Below, one piece after another: positions 46,946-55,888 of a DNA stretch of 61,269 nt. The first letter of the stretch is position 1. Each line of letters opens with the position of its first letter. Location of the stretch: the NCBI RefSeq assembly GCF_018380615.1, contig NZ_JAGYVZ010000023.1:1-61269 (forward strand), written 5' to 3'. Made by a program: the position numbers and the translations under genes. The stretch is from Flavobacterium psychroterrae. Its GTDB lineage: Bacteria; Bacteroidota; Bacteroidia; Flavobacteriales; Flavobacteriaceae. The notes under the pieces were generated by a model. The model made no database searches. It saw only the letters and a list, made by a program, of their open reading frames with translations, and was not told where the DNA came from.

Positions 46946-48310
46946 ATGGCAACTACCCTATTCGACGATTTTAATCCGATTTCATCCAAACAATGGAAAC
47001 AAAAAATTCAGTTTGAATTAGACGGAGCTGAATATAATGAAACCGTAATCTGGAATTCTCCGGAAGATATTCAGGTAAAACCATTTTATCATATTGATGA
47101 ATTTTCTAAAGCAGTTCCAGTAAAAACTGAAGCTTCAAATTTTAAAATTTGTCAAAACATCTTTGTATATGATATCGACAAATCTGTTCAAAGAGCCCTA
47201 AATACGATCGAAAGAGGCGCCGAAAGTTTACGTTTTACTATCGAAAACGAAAAAATTGATATTCAAAAATTATTAGAAACTCTTCCTTTAGAAAACAGAA
47301 CTGTTTACTTTAATTTGTCGTTTATCTCAATCGATTTCGTAAAGTTATTAGACACAATTTCGATTCAGAAAAAAGCTTTTTTTTATTGTAATATTGACCC
47401 AATTGGCCATTTTGCAAGAGAAGGAAACTGGTTTACAACATCAGATAAAAACAACTTTGAAACGATTGAAAAAATTGCAAAAGCCACAACAAATCTTTCT
47501 TTAATAAGTATTGATTTAGGATTATATCAAAATGCAGGAGCTAATATCACCCAACAAATTGCGTATAGTCTGGCACATGCAAACGAATATTTGAATCGTT
47601 TACAAACTATTACAAAGCCAATTGTTTTTCAAATATCAGTAGGCACCAATTATTTTTTTGAAATTGCAAAACTTCGCGCTTTACGAATGCTTTTTAAATT
47701 AATTGCTAATGAATATAATCCAGATTTAGAATGTCATTTTTTGGTAACACCTACCAAACGAAATAAAACTATTTACGATTATAATGTTAACATGCTTCGT
47801 ACTACAACCGAATGTATGTCGGCAATTTTAGGCGGAGCTGATGCTGTTGCAAATTTACCATACGATTCTTTATACCATAAGGACAATGAATTTGGTGACC
47901 GAATTGCGAGAAATCAATTATTGGTTTTAAAACACGAAAGTTATTTTGACAAAGTCAATAATCCCGCTGATGGAAGTTATTATATAGAAAGCCTTACGAC
48001 ACAATTAGCAGAAAAAAGTTTGACTTTATTTAAAGATATCGAAGCTAACGGCGGTTTCCTTAAACTTTTAAACGACGGAACTATCAAAAAGAAAATCCAG
48101 GAAAGTGCGGCAAAAGAGCAGGAATTATTCGATTCTAAAAAAGAAGTTTTACTGGGAACAAATAAATATCCAAACAAAGACGACAAAATGAAACATGATT
48201 TAGAATTGTTTCCTTTTGTAAAAATAAAACCAAGAAAAACTTTAATTACTCCAATTATAGAAAAAAGGCTTGCGGAGAAATTGGAACAGGAAAGACTGGA
48301 ACTTGAATAA
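46946..48310 (+). CDS. mutA: methylmalonyl-CoA mutase small subunit
   Basis: A 454-residue subunit with the TIM-barrel part of the mutase but no complete cobalamin domain: it stops right after the linker (RKTLITPIIEKRLAEKLEQ), as in the catalytically inactive beta subunit of heterodimeric mutases. It supports MutB structurally. Conserved traces include NPADGSYYIESLT, matching DPWGGSYYVENLT in MutB. It follows the divIC-like gene by 15 bp and precedes mutB by 49 bp. Confidence 0.93.
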   Translation: MATTLFDDFNPISSKQWKQKIQFELDGAEYNETVIWNSPEDIQVKPFYHIDEFSKAVPVKTEASNFKICQNIFVYDIDKSVQRALNTIERGAESLRFTIENEKIDIQKLLETLPLENRTVYFNLSFISIDFVKLLDTISIQKKAFFYCNIDPIGHFAREGNWFTTSDKNNFETIEKIAKATTNLSLISIDLGLYQNAGANITQQIAYSLAHANEYLNRLQTITKPIVFQISVGTNYFFEIAKLRALRMLFKLIANEYNPDLECHFLVTPTKRNKTIYDYNVNMLRTTTECMSAILGGADAVANLPYDSLYHKDNEFGDRIARNQLLVLKHESYFDKVNNPADGSYYIESLTTQLAEKSLTLFKDIEANGGFLKLLNDGTIKKKIQESAAKEQELFDSKKEVLLGTNKYPNKDDKMKHDLELFPFVKIKPRKTLITPIIEKRLAEKLEQERLELE

Positions 48311-48359
48311 ATTAATTTTCTAAGTAATTAATAAACCTACTCAAAAAAAGAGTTTTTCC

Positions 48360-50501
48360 ATGATAAGAAAAGACCTTAAACATATTAAGTTAAACCTAAA
48401 AAGTGAAAAGTCAGATGAACAGACGCATAACTCTGAGCCTTTAACTGAAAACTTTTACACAGCCGAAGGAATTGAACTCAAGAAAAACTATTCTGAAAAA
48501 GACATTGAGGATTTAGAATTTCTTGAATTTGGAGCTGGTTTTGCGCCTAATTTACGCGGACCATATGCAACAATGTATGTGAGAAGACCGTGGACAATTA
48601 GACAATATGCAGGATTTTCTACTGCAGAAGAAAGTAATGCTTTTTACAGAAGAAATCTGGCAGCCGGACAAAAAGGACTTTCCATAGCTTTTGATTTACC
48701 AACGCATCGCGGTTACGATTCAGATCATGAAAGAGTTGTTGGCGATGTTGGCAAAGCAGGAGTTGCCATAGATTCTGTTGAAGACATGAAAGTTTTGTTT
48801 GATAAGATTCCGTTAGACGAAATGTCTGTTTCAATGACAATGAACGGTGCCGTTTTACCTATTATGGCATTTTATATTGTTGCGGCTGAAGAACAAGGTG
48901 TTGCAATCGAAAAACTATCCGGAACGATCCAGAATGATATTCTTAAAGAATTTATGGTGCGTAATACCTATATATATCCACCAACTCCTTCGATGCAAAT
49001 TATAGCTGATATTTTTGAATTTACAAGCAAGAAAATGCCGAAATTCAATTCTATTTCTATTTCAGGATATCATATGCAGGAAGCCGGAGCAACAGCCGAT
49101 ATCGAATTGGCTTATACTCTTGCAGATGGTTTAGAATATATCAGAACCGGACTTTCTACTGGAATGACAATTGATGAGTTTGCTCCTCGCCTGTCTTTCT
49201 TTTGGGCAATTGGAATGAATCATTTTATGGAAATCGCTAAAATGCGTGCCGGAAGAATGATTTGGGCTAAATTAGTACAGCAATTTAATCCTAAAAGTGA
49301 TAAATCCCTTGCTTTAAGAACACATTGCCAAACAAGCGGATGGAGTTTAACAGAACAAGATCCTTTTAATAATGTGGCAAGAACTTGTATTGAGGCAACT
49401 GCAGCAGCTTTTGGAGGAACTCAGTCTCTACATACCAATGCGCTGGACGAAGCTATTGCATTGCCTACAGACTTTTCGGCACGAATTGCTCGTAATACAC
49501 AAATTTTTTTACAGGAAGAAACTAAAATTACTAAAACAGTTGATCCTTGGGGAGGAAGTTATTACGTTGAAAACCTCACCAATGAGATTCTAAAAAGTAC
49601 TTGGAAATTAATAGAAGAAGTTGAAGAATTAGGCGGAATGACAAAAGCTATTGAAGCCGGAATTCCTAAATTAAGAATCGAAGAAGCTGCTGCCAGAAAA
49701 CAAGCCAGAATAGATAGTAGTCAGGATATTATTGTAGGAGTCAATCAATATAGATTAGAAAAAGAAGATCCGCTGCATATTTTAGATGTAGACAATCAAA
49801 TGGTTCGTAAACAGCAAGTAGAGCAACTTTCAAACATAAAAGCAAATAGAGATACTGAAAAAGTAAATCAATCATTGCAAAAATTAATTCTTTGTGCAAA
49901 AACCGGACAAGGAAACTTATTAGAAATTGCAATTGAAGCAGCTCGAAACAGAGCTACTTTAGGTGAAATAAGCGATGCTCTTGAAAGTGTTTTTGGAAGG
50001 TACAAAGCGCAAATTAAATCCTTTAGCGGTGTGTATAGTGCAGCAATAAAAAATGACGAGAATTTTGAAAAGGCAAAACAGTTAGCTGATGCTTTTGCAA
50101 AACAAGAAGGAAGACGTCCCAGAATTATGATTGCCAAAATGGGTCAGGACGGACATGATCGTGGCGCAAAAGTAGTTGCAACGGGTTATGCAGATGTTGG
50201 ATTTGATGTAGATATAGGTCCACTTTTTCAAACTCCTGCCGAAGCTGCTAAACAAGCCGTTGAAAATGACGTTCATATTTTAGGAGTTTCATCATTAGCT
50301 GCCGGACATAAAACTTTAGTCCCACAAGTTATTGATGAACTTAAAAAGCATGGACGTGAGGATATTATGGTAATTGTTGGCGGAGTAATTCCAGCGCAGG
50401 ATTATCAATTTCTATTTGATGCGGGCGCCGTTGCGGTTTTTGGACCGGGAACTAAAATAAGCGAAGCAGCTATTAAAATCCTGGAAATTTTAATTGACTA
50501 G
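48360..50501 (+). CDS. mutB: methylmalonyl-CoA mutase large (catalytic) subunit
   Basis: A 713-residue subunit that interconverts (R)-methylmalonyl-CoA and succinyl-CoA using adenosylcobalamin. The barrel includes YATMYVRRPWTIRQYAGFST (substrate-binding) and TIQNDILKEF; the B12 domain (about 577-713) has GQDGHDRGAK with the cobalt-ligand His599, plus GGVIPAQD. MeaB at 2.5 kb is its chaperone. No B12 riboswitch is seen upstream of either subunit gene. A hairpin terminator follows. Confidence 0.97.
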   Translation: MIRKDLKHIKLNLKSEKSDEQTHNSEPLTENFYTAEGIELKKNYSEKDIEDLEFLEFGAGFAPNLRGPYATMYVRRPWTIRQYAGFSTAEESNAFYRRNLAAGQKGLSIAFDLPTHRGYDSDHERVVGDVGKAGVAIDSVEDMKVLFDKIPLDEMSVSMTMNGAVLPIMAFYIVAAEEQGVAIEKLSGTIQNDILKEFMVRNTYIYPPTPSMQIIADIFEFTSKKMPKFNSISISGYHMQEAGATADIELAYTLADGLEYIRTGLSTGMTIDEFAPRLSFFWAIGMNHFMEIAKMRAGRMIWAKLVQQFNPKSDKSLALRTHCQTSGWSLTEQDPFNNVARTCIEATAAAFGGTQSLHTNALDEAIALPTDFSARIARNTQIFLQEETKITKTVDPWGGSYYVENLTNEILKSTWKLIEEVEELGGMTKAIEAGIPKLRIEEAAARKQARIDSSQDIIVGVNQYRLEKEDPLHILDVDNQMVRKQQVEQLSNIKANRDTEKVNQSLQKLILCAKTGQGNLLEIAIEAARNRATLGEISDALESVFGRYKAQIKSFSGVYSAAIKNDENFEKAKQLADAFAKQEGRRPRIMIAKMGQDGHDRGAKVVATGYADVGFDVDIGPLFQTPAEAAKQAVENDVHILGVSSLAAGHKTLVPQVIDELKKHGREDIMVIVGGVIPAQDYQFLFDAGAVAVFGPGTKISEAAIKILEILID

Positions 50502-50509
50502 AAAGCATA

Positions 50510-50538
50510 AAAAAATCCCGAATCATTCGGGATTTTTT
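50510..50538. terminator. bidirectional intrinsic terminator
   Basis: A perfect 13-bp stem AAAAAATCCCGAA / TTCGGGATTTTTT with a 3-nt loop lies between mutB (plus) and the lysozyme-like gene (minus), with T's on both strands. Confidence 0.9.
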
Positions 50539-50556
50539 CATTTTAAACTTAAATGT

Positions 50557-51204
50557 TTAATCGTGTATTGTAGCATTGCTATCTGCTTCAATAAAAGAAA
50601 GATCATAACCTCCAAACGCTCTCATATAACTTTTTAATGAAGTTCCATAGGCATCTCTAAAATGTCTGTTTCCTCTGTTTTTAAAAAAGTTTTTTACTGA
50701 GCCGGCGCCTCCAAGATGTGCAGCTGCCAAAATTCCTGATTCGGTAATTTCAACGCCACTAATAATTTTTCCTTCGTACTTTTCGATTTCATTACGCAAA
50801 ATCCATTTGTTTTTGGACAATAGCGCAATAAATGCTTTTTCTTGTAATGCAGGATCTTTTAAAAATGCTTTGTCATTTCGAATACCAATAGCTCTTAAAG
50901 CTTTAGAACCAAACTGGTATTTGCCCATGTAACCAAGTGAATTTACTAAGCGGTATTTTCCTTGAGATTCTTTAAAAGCAACTGCTTCTTTGAAACCAAT
51001 AAGTCGCTTTCCTGTAAACGGAACATTTAGCTTTTTTAGAATTGGATAATCATCCTCTTCCTGCGATGGAAATAAGTATTCAGATCCATCTGTTTTTTCT
51101 ATTAAAAACCAAGGTTTGGTTTCTAGATTAAAGGGTTTGAAACCCAAACTTAAAAATGTAATAATAACGATTAAACTCGCATAAAAATACCATTTCTTTA
51201 TCAT
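50557..51204 (-). CDS. lysozyme-like (transglycosylase-fold) envelope protein
   Basis: A 215-residue protein with an N-terminal span or uncleaved signal (about 7-23), then a goose-type/SLT-like domain. AVAFKESQGKYRLVNSLGYMGKYQFG (partly quoted: Glu79 in FKESQGKY, then GYMGKYQFG) has the catalytic Glu and the S-x-GYMG-x-YQ pattern, and AAHLGGAGSVKNFF matches the A-H-x-G-G helix of lysozyme-like enzymes. It probably cleaves peptidoglycan in the periplasm. Its own TATCTTTG promoter lies 50 nt upstream. Confidence 0.8.
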   Translation of the reverse strand: MIKKWYFYASLIVIITFLSLGFKPFNLETKPWFLIEKTDGSEYLFPSQEEDDYPILKKLNVPFTGKRLIGFKEAVAFKESQGKYRLVNSLGYMGKYQFGSKALRAIGIRNDKAFLKDPALQEKAFIALLSKNKWILRNEIEKYEGKIISGVEITESGILAAAHLGGAGSVKNFFKNRGNRHFRDAYGTSLKSYMRAFGGYDLSFIEADSNATIHD

Positions 51205-51253
51205 AAATTGTTTTTCTTCAAAAAGCTGTCACCCTCTTGAAATTTCTACGGTG

Positions 51254-51261
51254 CAAAGATA
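51254..51261 (-). promoter_or_regulatory. -7 box of the lysozyme-like gene
   Basis: The minus strand reads TATCTTTG-CACC, the most typical form of the Bacteroidota -7 box, 50 nt before the ATG at 51204. Confidence 0.6.
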
Positions 51262-51678
51262 AGAAATACAAAACAATACTGATAATCAGTAGTTTACAGG
51301 TTTTTCGAAATGTAAATTAACACGCTAATCCCTTTATTGATGCAGTTTTCGAGCGCAAAAGTGAAATTTGTTTTTTACTCTAAAGGCATCAAAAAAAAAG
51401 TTCTAAAAATGCAATTTTTATCATTTTTTTATCAAATATGTTAAAATAGCAAGATTAAGCTTACGTAATTTTAGGTTTTTTTACATATAATTTTTATCAT
51501 TAAAATTTGTTTTTTAATAAAATAATTTGTAAAATAAATAAAATTTAAATCTCCATAATTCAATTTTAAGAATAAATTAAAGTACAAATATGTAAACCAA
51601 TTAACAAAAATTTAATTGACAATTTATCTTCTATCATTTAATTTTTTTATGTTGATATTAAAGTAAGCTTCAAAAAAA
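51262..51678. other. ~415-bp very AT-rich gap, no gene seen
   Basis: Stops in all six frames, with poly-A/T runs throughout; the right half (51500-51660) is nearly pure A/T. It lies upstream of the lysozyme-like gene and beyond the mltG terminator. I see no RNA fold that I would name. Confidence 0.4.
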
Positions 51679-51701
51679 AACCGAAGCTTTATACTTCGGT
51701 T
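51679..51701 (-). terminator. intrinsic terminator of dapF-GNAT-mltG
   Basis: On the minus strand AACCGAAG, a 7-nt loop and CTTCGGTT are followed by eight T's, 25 bp after the mltG stop. Confidence 0.85.
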
Positions 51702-51725
51702 CTATTACATTTTAAAAATAAAAAA

Positions 51726-52766
51726 TTATCTTGTTACTCCCTGACTGGCAATCCAGTCAGAATATTTTTTTGCATTTATTTGGTGCTGCTCATAAGTCGA
51801 AGCAAATTCATGATATCCAAAACGTTCTACACTAGCACAGAAATAGATATAATCGTTCTTCTCAGGATCTAAAACCGCTTCTAAAGCTGTAATATCCGGC
51901 ATAGCAATTGGTCCGGGAGGAAGTCCAATATTCACATAAGTATTATATGGAGACCTCATAACTAAATCATTATAAAAAACTCTTTTAATTACCTGATCAA
52001 AATTATTATCTCTTAATTTTAAAGCATAAATAACGGTTGGATCTGCTTGTAAAGGCATTTCTAAACGCAAACGGTTTAAATAAACGCCGGCAATACGTGG
52101 TCTTTCATCTTTTTTAACAGATTCTTTATGAACTATAGAAGCTAGAATTGTAGCCTGAACCGGAGTTAGTCCTTGTTTTTTTGCTTTTTCAATTCTTTCA
52201 GCTGTCCAGAAATTATGATACTCCTTAATCATCTTATCACGGAATTTTTCTGCTGAAGTATTCCAATAGATTTCATATGTATTTGGAATAAACATCGCAA
52301 ACACATTTTCTTCATTAAAACCATTTTCCTTTAAAAAAGCAGGATCTTTGATTGCTTTCATTAATGACAAACTATCTGCTTCGATCTCAGTTCCTACTCT
52401 TCCTGCAAAGTTCTCTAAACGTTCCTGATTATTAAAAGCCAATTTTACAGCAACATTGGAACGCATAGCACGAACCAAATCGATATTATTCATATCTTTT
52501 TTTAGTAAAAAACGACCTGATTTTACATTTTCAGGATAACTTCTTTTATCGGCAACCATTTCAAAATTGTCGAAATTTTTAATATAGGGTTCTAATATTT
52601 TTTTTACGTCGGTGTAGTTTGCTCCTGTTGGAACATGGACATAAAGTTCTTTCTCTTCAAATTTAGTATTAGCACTGAAAATTTTATTAATTAAAATAAA
52701 TCCATAAATCATTAAAACTGAAATTACGGCTACAGCTGCTATCGTGATGATTTTTTTTATGCTCAA
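51726..52766 (-). CDS. mltG: endolytic murein transglycosylase MltG
   Basis: A 346-residue inner-membrane protein: one N-terminal span (about 6-29), a LysM-like part (about 40-105), and the YceG domain with catalytic Glu215 in ASIVHKES, followed by RPRIAGVYLNRL and LQADPTVIYAL. It cuts nascent peptidoglycan strands and so sets glycan length. It is the last gene of a dapF-GNAT-mltG run, 11 bp after the GNAT gene. Confidence 0.94.
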   Translation of the reverse strand: MSIKKIITIAAVAVISVLMIYGFILINKIFSANTKFEEKELYVHVPTGANYTDVKKILEPYIKNFDNFEMVADKRSYPENVKSGRFLLKKDMNNIDLVRAMRSNVAVKLAFNNQERLENFAGRVGTEIEADSLSLMKAIKDPAFLKENGFNEENVFAMFIPNTYEIYWNTSAEKFRDKMIKEYHNFWTAERIEKAKKQGLTPVQATILASIVHKESVKKDERPRIAGVYLNRLRLEMPLQADPTVIYALKLRDNNFDQVIKRVFYNDLVMRSPYNTYVNIGLPPGPIAMPDITALEAVLDPEKNDYIYFCASVERFGYHEFASTYEQHQINAKKYSDWIASQGVTR

Positions 52767-52777
52767 AGTATAAAATT

Positions 52778-53311
52778 TTAAATTTGTTTGTTAATTAATT
52801 GAAAAATTGCTTCGTCTTGATAGTGGTTATTCAGCAAAATCCAATCTTTTTTAATTCCTATTTTCTCAAAGCCAAATTTAGTAAAAAGAGCTATACTTGC
52901 TACATTTCCTACAGCAATATTTGCATATAATTGATGTAAATTTAAATTATGAAAGGAATACCTAATTAAAAGTTCTAAAGCTTCAGATCCAATGTTTTGC
53001 TTTTTGTTCTCATCCTTTTGAATCACAATACCAATTCCCGCCCTATTATTTTTAGGATCAAACTCAAATAAATCAATCAAACCAATAGCCGGAAAATCCT
53101 GCTCCTGACAAATTGCCAATCGCAATTGCTTCGCTTCATAAATATCCTGTTGTGCATTTTCAAGATATTGACGCACTAAAAATCGGCTATAAGGTGTTTG
53201 TGTATTACTGACTTCCCAAATGCTTTCATCGTTTTCCATTGCATAAACAAACTCTAAATCATTAGGTTCTAATGCACGCAAATAAATATTTTCGCCTTTG
53301 AGTGTGATCAT
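52778..53311 (-). CDS. GNAT-family N-acetyltransferase (RimL-like)
   Basis: A 177-residue acetyltransferase: LKGENIYLRALEPNDLEFVY at the start, the acetyl-CoA loop around KKQNIGSEALELLIRYSF, and NVASIALFTKFGFEKIG in motif B. Gly-x-Gly/Ala positions are partly changed (QNIGSE). The substrate is unknown. It sits between dapF (47 bp) and mltG (11 bp), which hints at a role in cell-wall or amino-acid metabolism. Confidence 0.88.
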   Translation of the reverse strand: MITLKGENIYLRALEPNDLEFVYAMENDESIWEVSNTQTPYSRFLVRQYLENAQQDIYEAKQLRLAICQEQDFPAIGLIDLFEFDPKNNRAGIGIVIQKDENKKQNIGSEALELLIRYSFHNLNLHQLYANIAVGNVASIALFTKFGFEKIGIKKDWILLNNHYQDEAIFQLINKQI

Positions 53312-53358
53312 TTTATTGTAGATTGATGATTTTAGATTTGGAAATTCATTTTTGGAAT

Positions 53359-54141
53359 TTAAATCCCTATTGTTCCTTTAAAAACAAATTTTGCTGGTCC
53401 GGTTAAAAAAACATTTGTAAAATGTTCTCCTAATTTATCAAAAGAAACAATAAGTTTTCCTCCTTCAACATTCAAATTAATCGAAGTTTGATCTGTTTGA
53501 CCAATCGCATTCATAGCAATTGCAACCGCTGTTGCTCCTGTTCCACAAGCCAAAGTTTCATCTTCAACTCCTCTTTCATAGGTACGAAGTGAAAAAGTAC
53601 TGTCATCAACTTTTTTTACAAAATTGATGTTGCTTCCTTTTTCTCCATATAATTCACCATATCGAATTGCTGCTCCGTTATCTTTTACATTATAATGTTC
53701 TAAGTCTTCAACAATTTGAACATGATGCGGAGAACCTGTATTTAAAAAAGTATATGAATCATTTTTTTGTACTTGATCTACGTCAATCATTTGTAATGAA
53801 ATAATGGCATCATCTCCTACTGAAGCATGATGTAAACCATCTGTGGCAATAAAGGTAGTTTTATTGTCAATCACTCCTAATTGATTTGCAAAAGCTACTA
53901 AACAACGACCGCCATTTCCGCACATTGAACTCTGATTTCCATCTGAATTATAATACACCATTCTGAAATCAGTTTCGCCATCATTTTCCAGTAAAATAAG
54001 TCCGTCAGCCCCTATTCCGAAACGTCTGTCGCATAAACGCTCAATTAGTTTAATGTCTTCTTTTGGAAAAAATTCTGAACGGTTATCAATCATTACAAAA
54101 TCGTTTCCGGTACCTTGATATTTATAAAATTCTATTTGCAT
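53359..54141 (-). CDS. dapF: diaminopimelate epimerase
   Basis: From the ATG at 54141 (MQIEFYKYQGTGNDFVMIDN) it is 260 residues. The two catalytic cysteines are in MCGNGGRC and ACGTGATAV, one in each of the enzyme's pseudo-symmetric halves. It turns LL-DAP into meso-DAP for lysine and peptidoglycan. A start at 54198 would add 19 residues but lies upstream of the TACTTTTG promoter box at 54168-54161, so 54141 is preferred. It leads the dapF-GNAT-mltG operon. Confidence 0.95.
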   Translation of the reverse strand: MQIEFYKYQGTGNDFVMIDNRSEFFPKEDIKLIERLCDRRFGIGADGLILLENDGETDFRMVYYNSDGNQSSMCGNGGRCLVAFANQLGVIDNKTTFIATDGLHHASVGDDAIISLQMIDVDQVQKNDSYTFLNTGSPHHVQIVEDLEHYNVKDNGAAIRYGELYGEKGSNINFVKKVDDSTFSLRTYERGVEDETLACGTGATAVAIAMNAIGQTDQTSINLNVEGGKLIVSFDKLGEHFTNVFLTGPAKFVFKGTIGI

Positions 54142-54160
54142 TTTTCTCTCATTAATAACA

Positions 54161-54168
54161 CAAAAGTA
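54161..54168 (-). promoter_or_regulatory. -7 box of dapF
   Basis: TACTTTTG on the minus strand, 19 nt before the ATG at 54141. It decides the dapF start because the longer ORF would begin upstream of it. Confidence 0.6.
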
Positions 54169-54220
54169 CGAACAAATAATTAATGAAATGTTAATCAATG
54201 TTAAAGAGAGTTAAAGCGTT

Positions 54221-54249
54221 TTGTTGGACAAATTTTTGAATTATTTTTA
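54221..54249 (+). promoter_or_regulatory. promoter of the HtrA protease gene
   Basis: TTG (-33) at 54221-54223, an 18-nt spacer, and TATTTTTA (-7, last base off consensus) at 54242-54249. The leader would be about 27 nt. Confidence 0.5.
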
Positions 54250-54280
54250 CTCTAAAATAACCTAAAACATAAATTGTAAT

Positions 54281-55681
54281 ATGAAAAGATTTTCAGCCTT
54301 ATTTTTAGTTTCACTTCTTAGTGGCGCTATTACCCTTGGTGCTTACAAGTTATTATTTGAAAGCAACAATTCTTTTTTTGGAAGAGGAAATTCTGTTGTT
54401 ACTCTTGCTCCCAATTCATTTGGTCGAAATGTAGCTTTATCTGCCGAAACTGTCGATTTTACAGCTGCTGCTGATAGAACGATTCATACAGTTGTTCACG
54501 TAAAAAATGTTTCCCGAAGAACAGTTAGTAATCCTATGATGGAATTTTTCTATGGTTATGGAGGTCAACAACAGCAAGAACAAGTTGGAACGGGATCTGG
54601 TGTTATTATTTCTGAAGATGGATATATTGTAACCAATAATCACGTTATTAAAGATGCAACGGAAATCGAAATTACCTTAAACAATAAAAAGTCATATAAG
54701 GCAAAATTAATTGGTACTGATTCTAAAATGGATATCGCATTATTAAAAATCGATGCTGATGAAAAATTACCTTATACCGCTTTTGCTAATTCTGATTCTG
54801 TAAAAATTGGAGAATGGGTTTTGGCAGTTGGAAACCCTTATAATTTGACTTCAACTGTAACTGCCGGGATTGTTTCGGCGAAAGCCAGAAATTTAGACAC
54901 AAACGGAATCCAGTCTTTTATTCAGACTGATGCTGCAGTAAATCCTGGAAATAGTGGTGGCGCATTGGTAAATACAAGAGGAGAATTGATTGGAATTAAC
55001 ACGATGATTTCGTCAATGACTGGTTCTTATGTTGGATATTCGTTTGCAGTTCCTTCAAATATTGCCCGAAAAATTATCGAAGATATTATGGAATTTGGAA
55101 ATGTTCAAAGAGGAATTCTGGGTGTTGAAGGTGGCGAACTAAATAGCACTGCTTCAAAAGAATTGGGCGTTACCGAAACACAGGGTTTTTATATTAGTAA
55201 AGTTTCTAAAAATTCCGGAGCTGAAAAAGCAGGACTAGGCAAAGGAGATATAATTATAAAACTTGATGATCAAAATATTGCGACATATGCTGATCTTTCA
55301 GGATATATAAATACAAAACGACCAAATGATGTTGTTAAAGTCACTTATGTAAAAGAAGGAAAAACTAAAACTGTTCCCGTGACTTTAAGTAAAAATGAAT
55401 TTTATAGCACGGAATTTAAAGGAATAGAATTAGAAAACATTGATGCTGCTGATAAAAAGAAATTTAAAATTGATTATGGTGTAAAAATCAGAAGCATTAA
55501 TAATGAAAATTTAATGCAATATCAAAACGAATTACAAGGCAACATTATTTTAAGTATTGATAATGTAAAAGCGACAAATATTGAGACAGTTTCTAAACTG
55601 ATAAATAAAAAAGACGAAGGACAAAGTATGCGTCTTGAAATGATAAATAAAAATGGAGAAATTCTTAGAATTATTATTTAA
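54281..55681 (+). CDS. Do/HtrA-family serine endoprotease (DegP-like)
   Basis: A 466-residue periplasmic protease and chaperone with a signal or anchor segment (about 4-24), then a trypsin-like domain with His121 (NNHV), Asp151 (DIALLK) and Ser225 (GNSGGAL). Two PDZ domains follow (about 280-365 with GDIIIKLDDQNI, and 385-466, weaker). The LA-loop region contains a Gln-rich stretch (GGQQQQEQ). It degrades misfolded envelope proteins. Monocistronic. Confidence 0.93.
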   Translation: MKRFSALFLVSLLSGAITLGAYKLLFESNNSFFGRGNSVVTLAPNSFGRNVALSAETVDFTAAADRTIHTVVHVKNVSRRTVSNPMMEFFYGYGGQQQQEQVGTGSGVIISEDGYIVTNNHVIKDATEIEITLNNKKSYKAKLIGTDSKMDIALLKIDADEKLPYTAFANSDSVKIGEWVLAVGNPYNLTSTVTAGIVSAKARNLDTNGIQSFIQTDAAVNPGNSGGALVNTRGELIGINTMISSMTGSYVGYSFAVPSNIARKIIEDIMEFGNVQRGILGVEGGELNSTASKELGVTETQGFYISKVSKNSGAEKAGLGKGDIIIKLDDQNIATYADLSGYINTKRPNDVVKVTYVKEGKTKTVPVTLSKNEFYSTEFKGIELENIDAADKKKFKIDYGVKIRSINNENLMQYQNELQGNIILSIDNVKATNIETVSKLINKKDEGQSMRLEMINKNGEILRIII

Positions 55682-55683
55682 TC

Positions 55684-55740
55684 ACAGTTTACAGTCGCAG
55701 TATTCAGTCGCAAAAAACTGCTAACTGAGACTGAGACTGA
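55684..55740. repeat. CAGTTTACAGTCGCAGTATT repeat
   Basis: Words of CAGT(T/C)(T/G) repeat from 55685 and are mirrored by AACTGAGACTGAGACTGAAAG after a short AT stretch, so the array can fold. It starts just after the HtrA stop and before its terminator. Same family as 23700-23770. Confidence 0.7.
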
Positions 55741-55746
55741 AAGCTC

Positions 55747-55782
55747 AAAAAAAGCCATCTTAGAAATAAGGTGGCTTTTTTT
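55747..55782 (+). terminator. intrinsic terminator
   Basis: A 16-bp stem with one G-U pair, AAAAAAAGCCATCTTA / TAAGGTGGCTTTTTTT, with tetraloop GAAA, followed by T's. It ends the HtrA gene. Confidence 0.85.
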
Positions 55783-55832
55783 ATTTTTCAAAAATAAATC
55801 CTAAAATAGCTTACGAAATCGATTGAAATGGA

Positions 55833-55840
55833 TACTTTTG
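55833..55840 (+). promoter_or_regulatory. -7 box of the GAPDH gene
   Basis: TACTTTTG followed by CG matches the consensus exactly and lies 48 nt before the ATG. The -33 box is not obvious. Confidence 0.6.
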
Positions 55841-55888
55841 CGCAAAATTTAAAAATATTCGTGTATTTATTTTTTCAATTTAATCATT

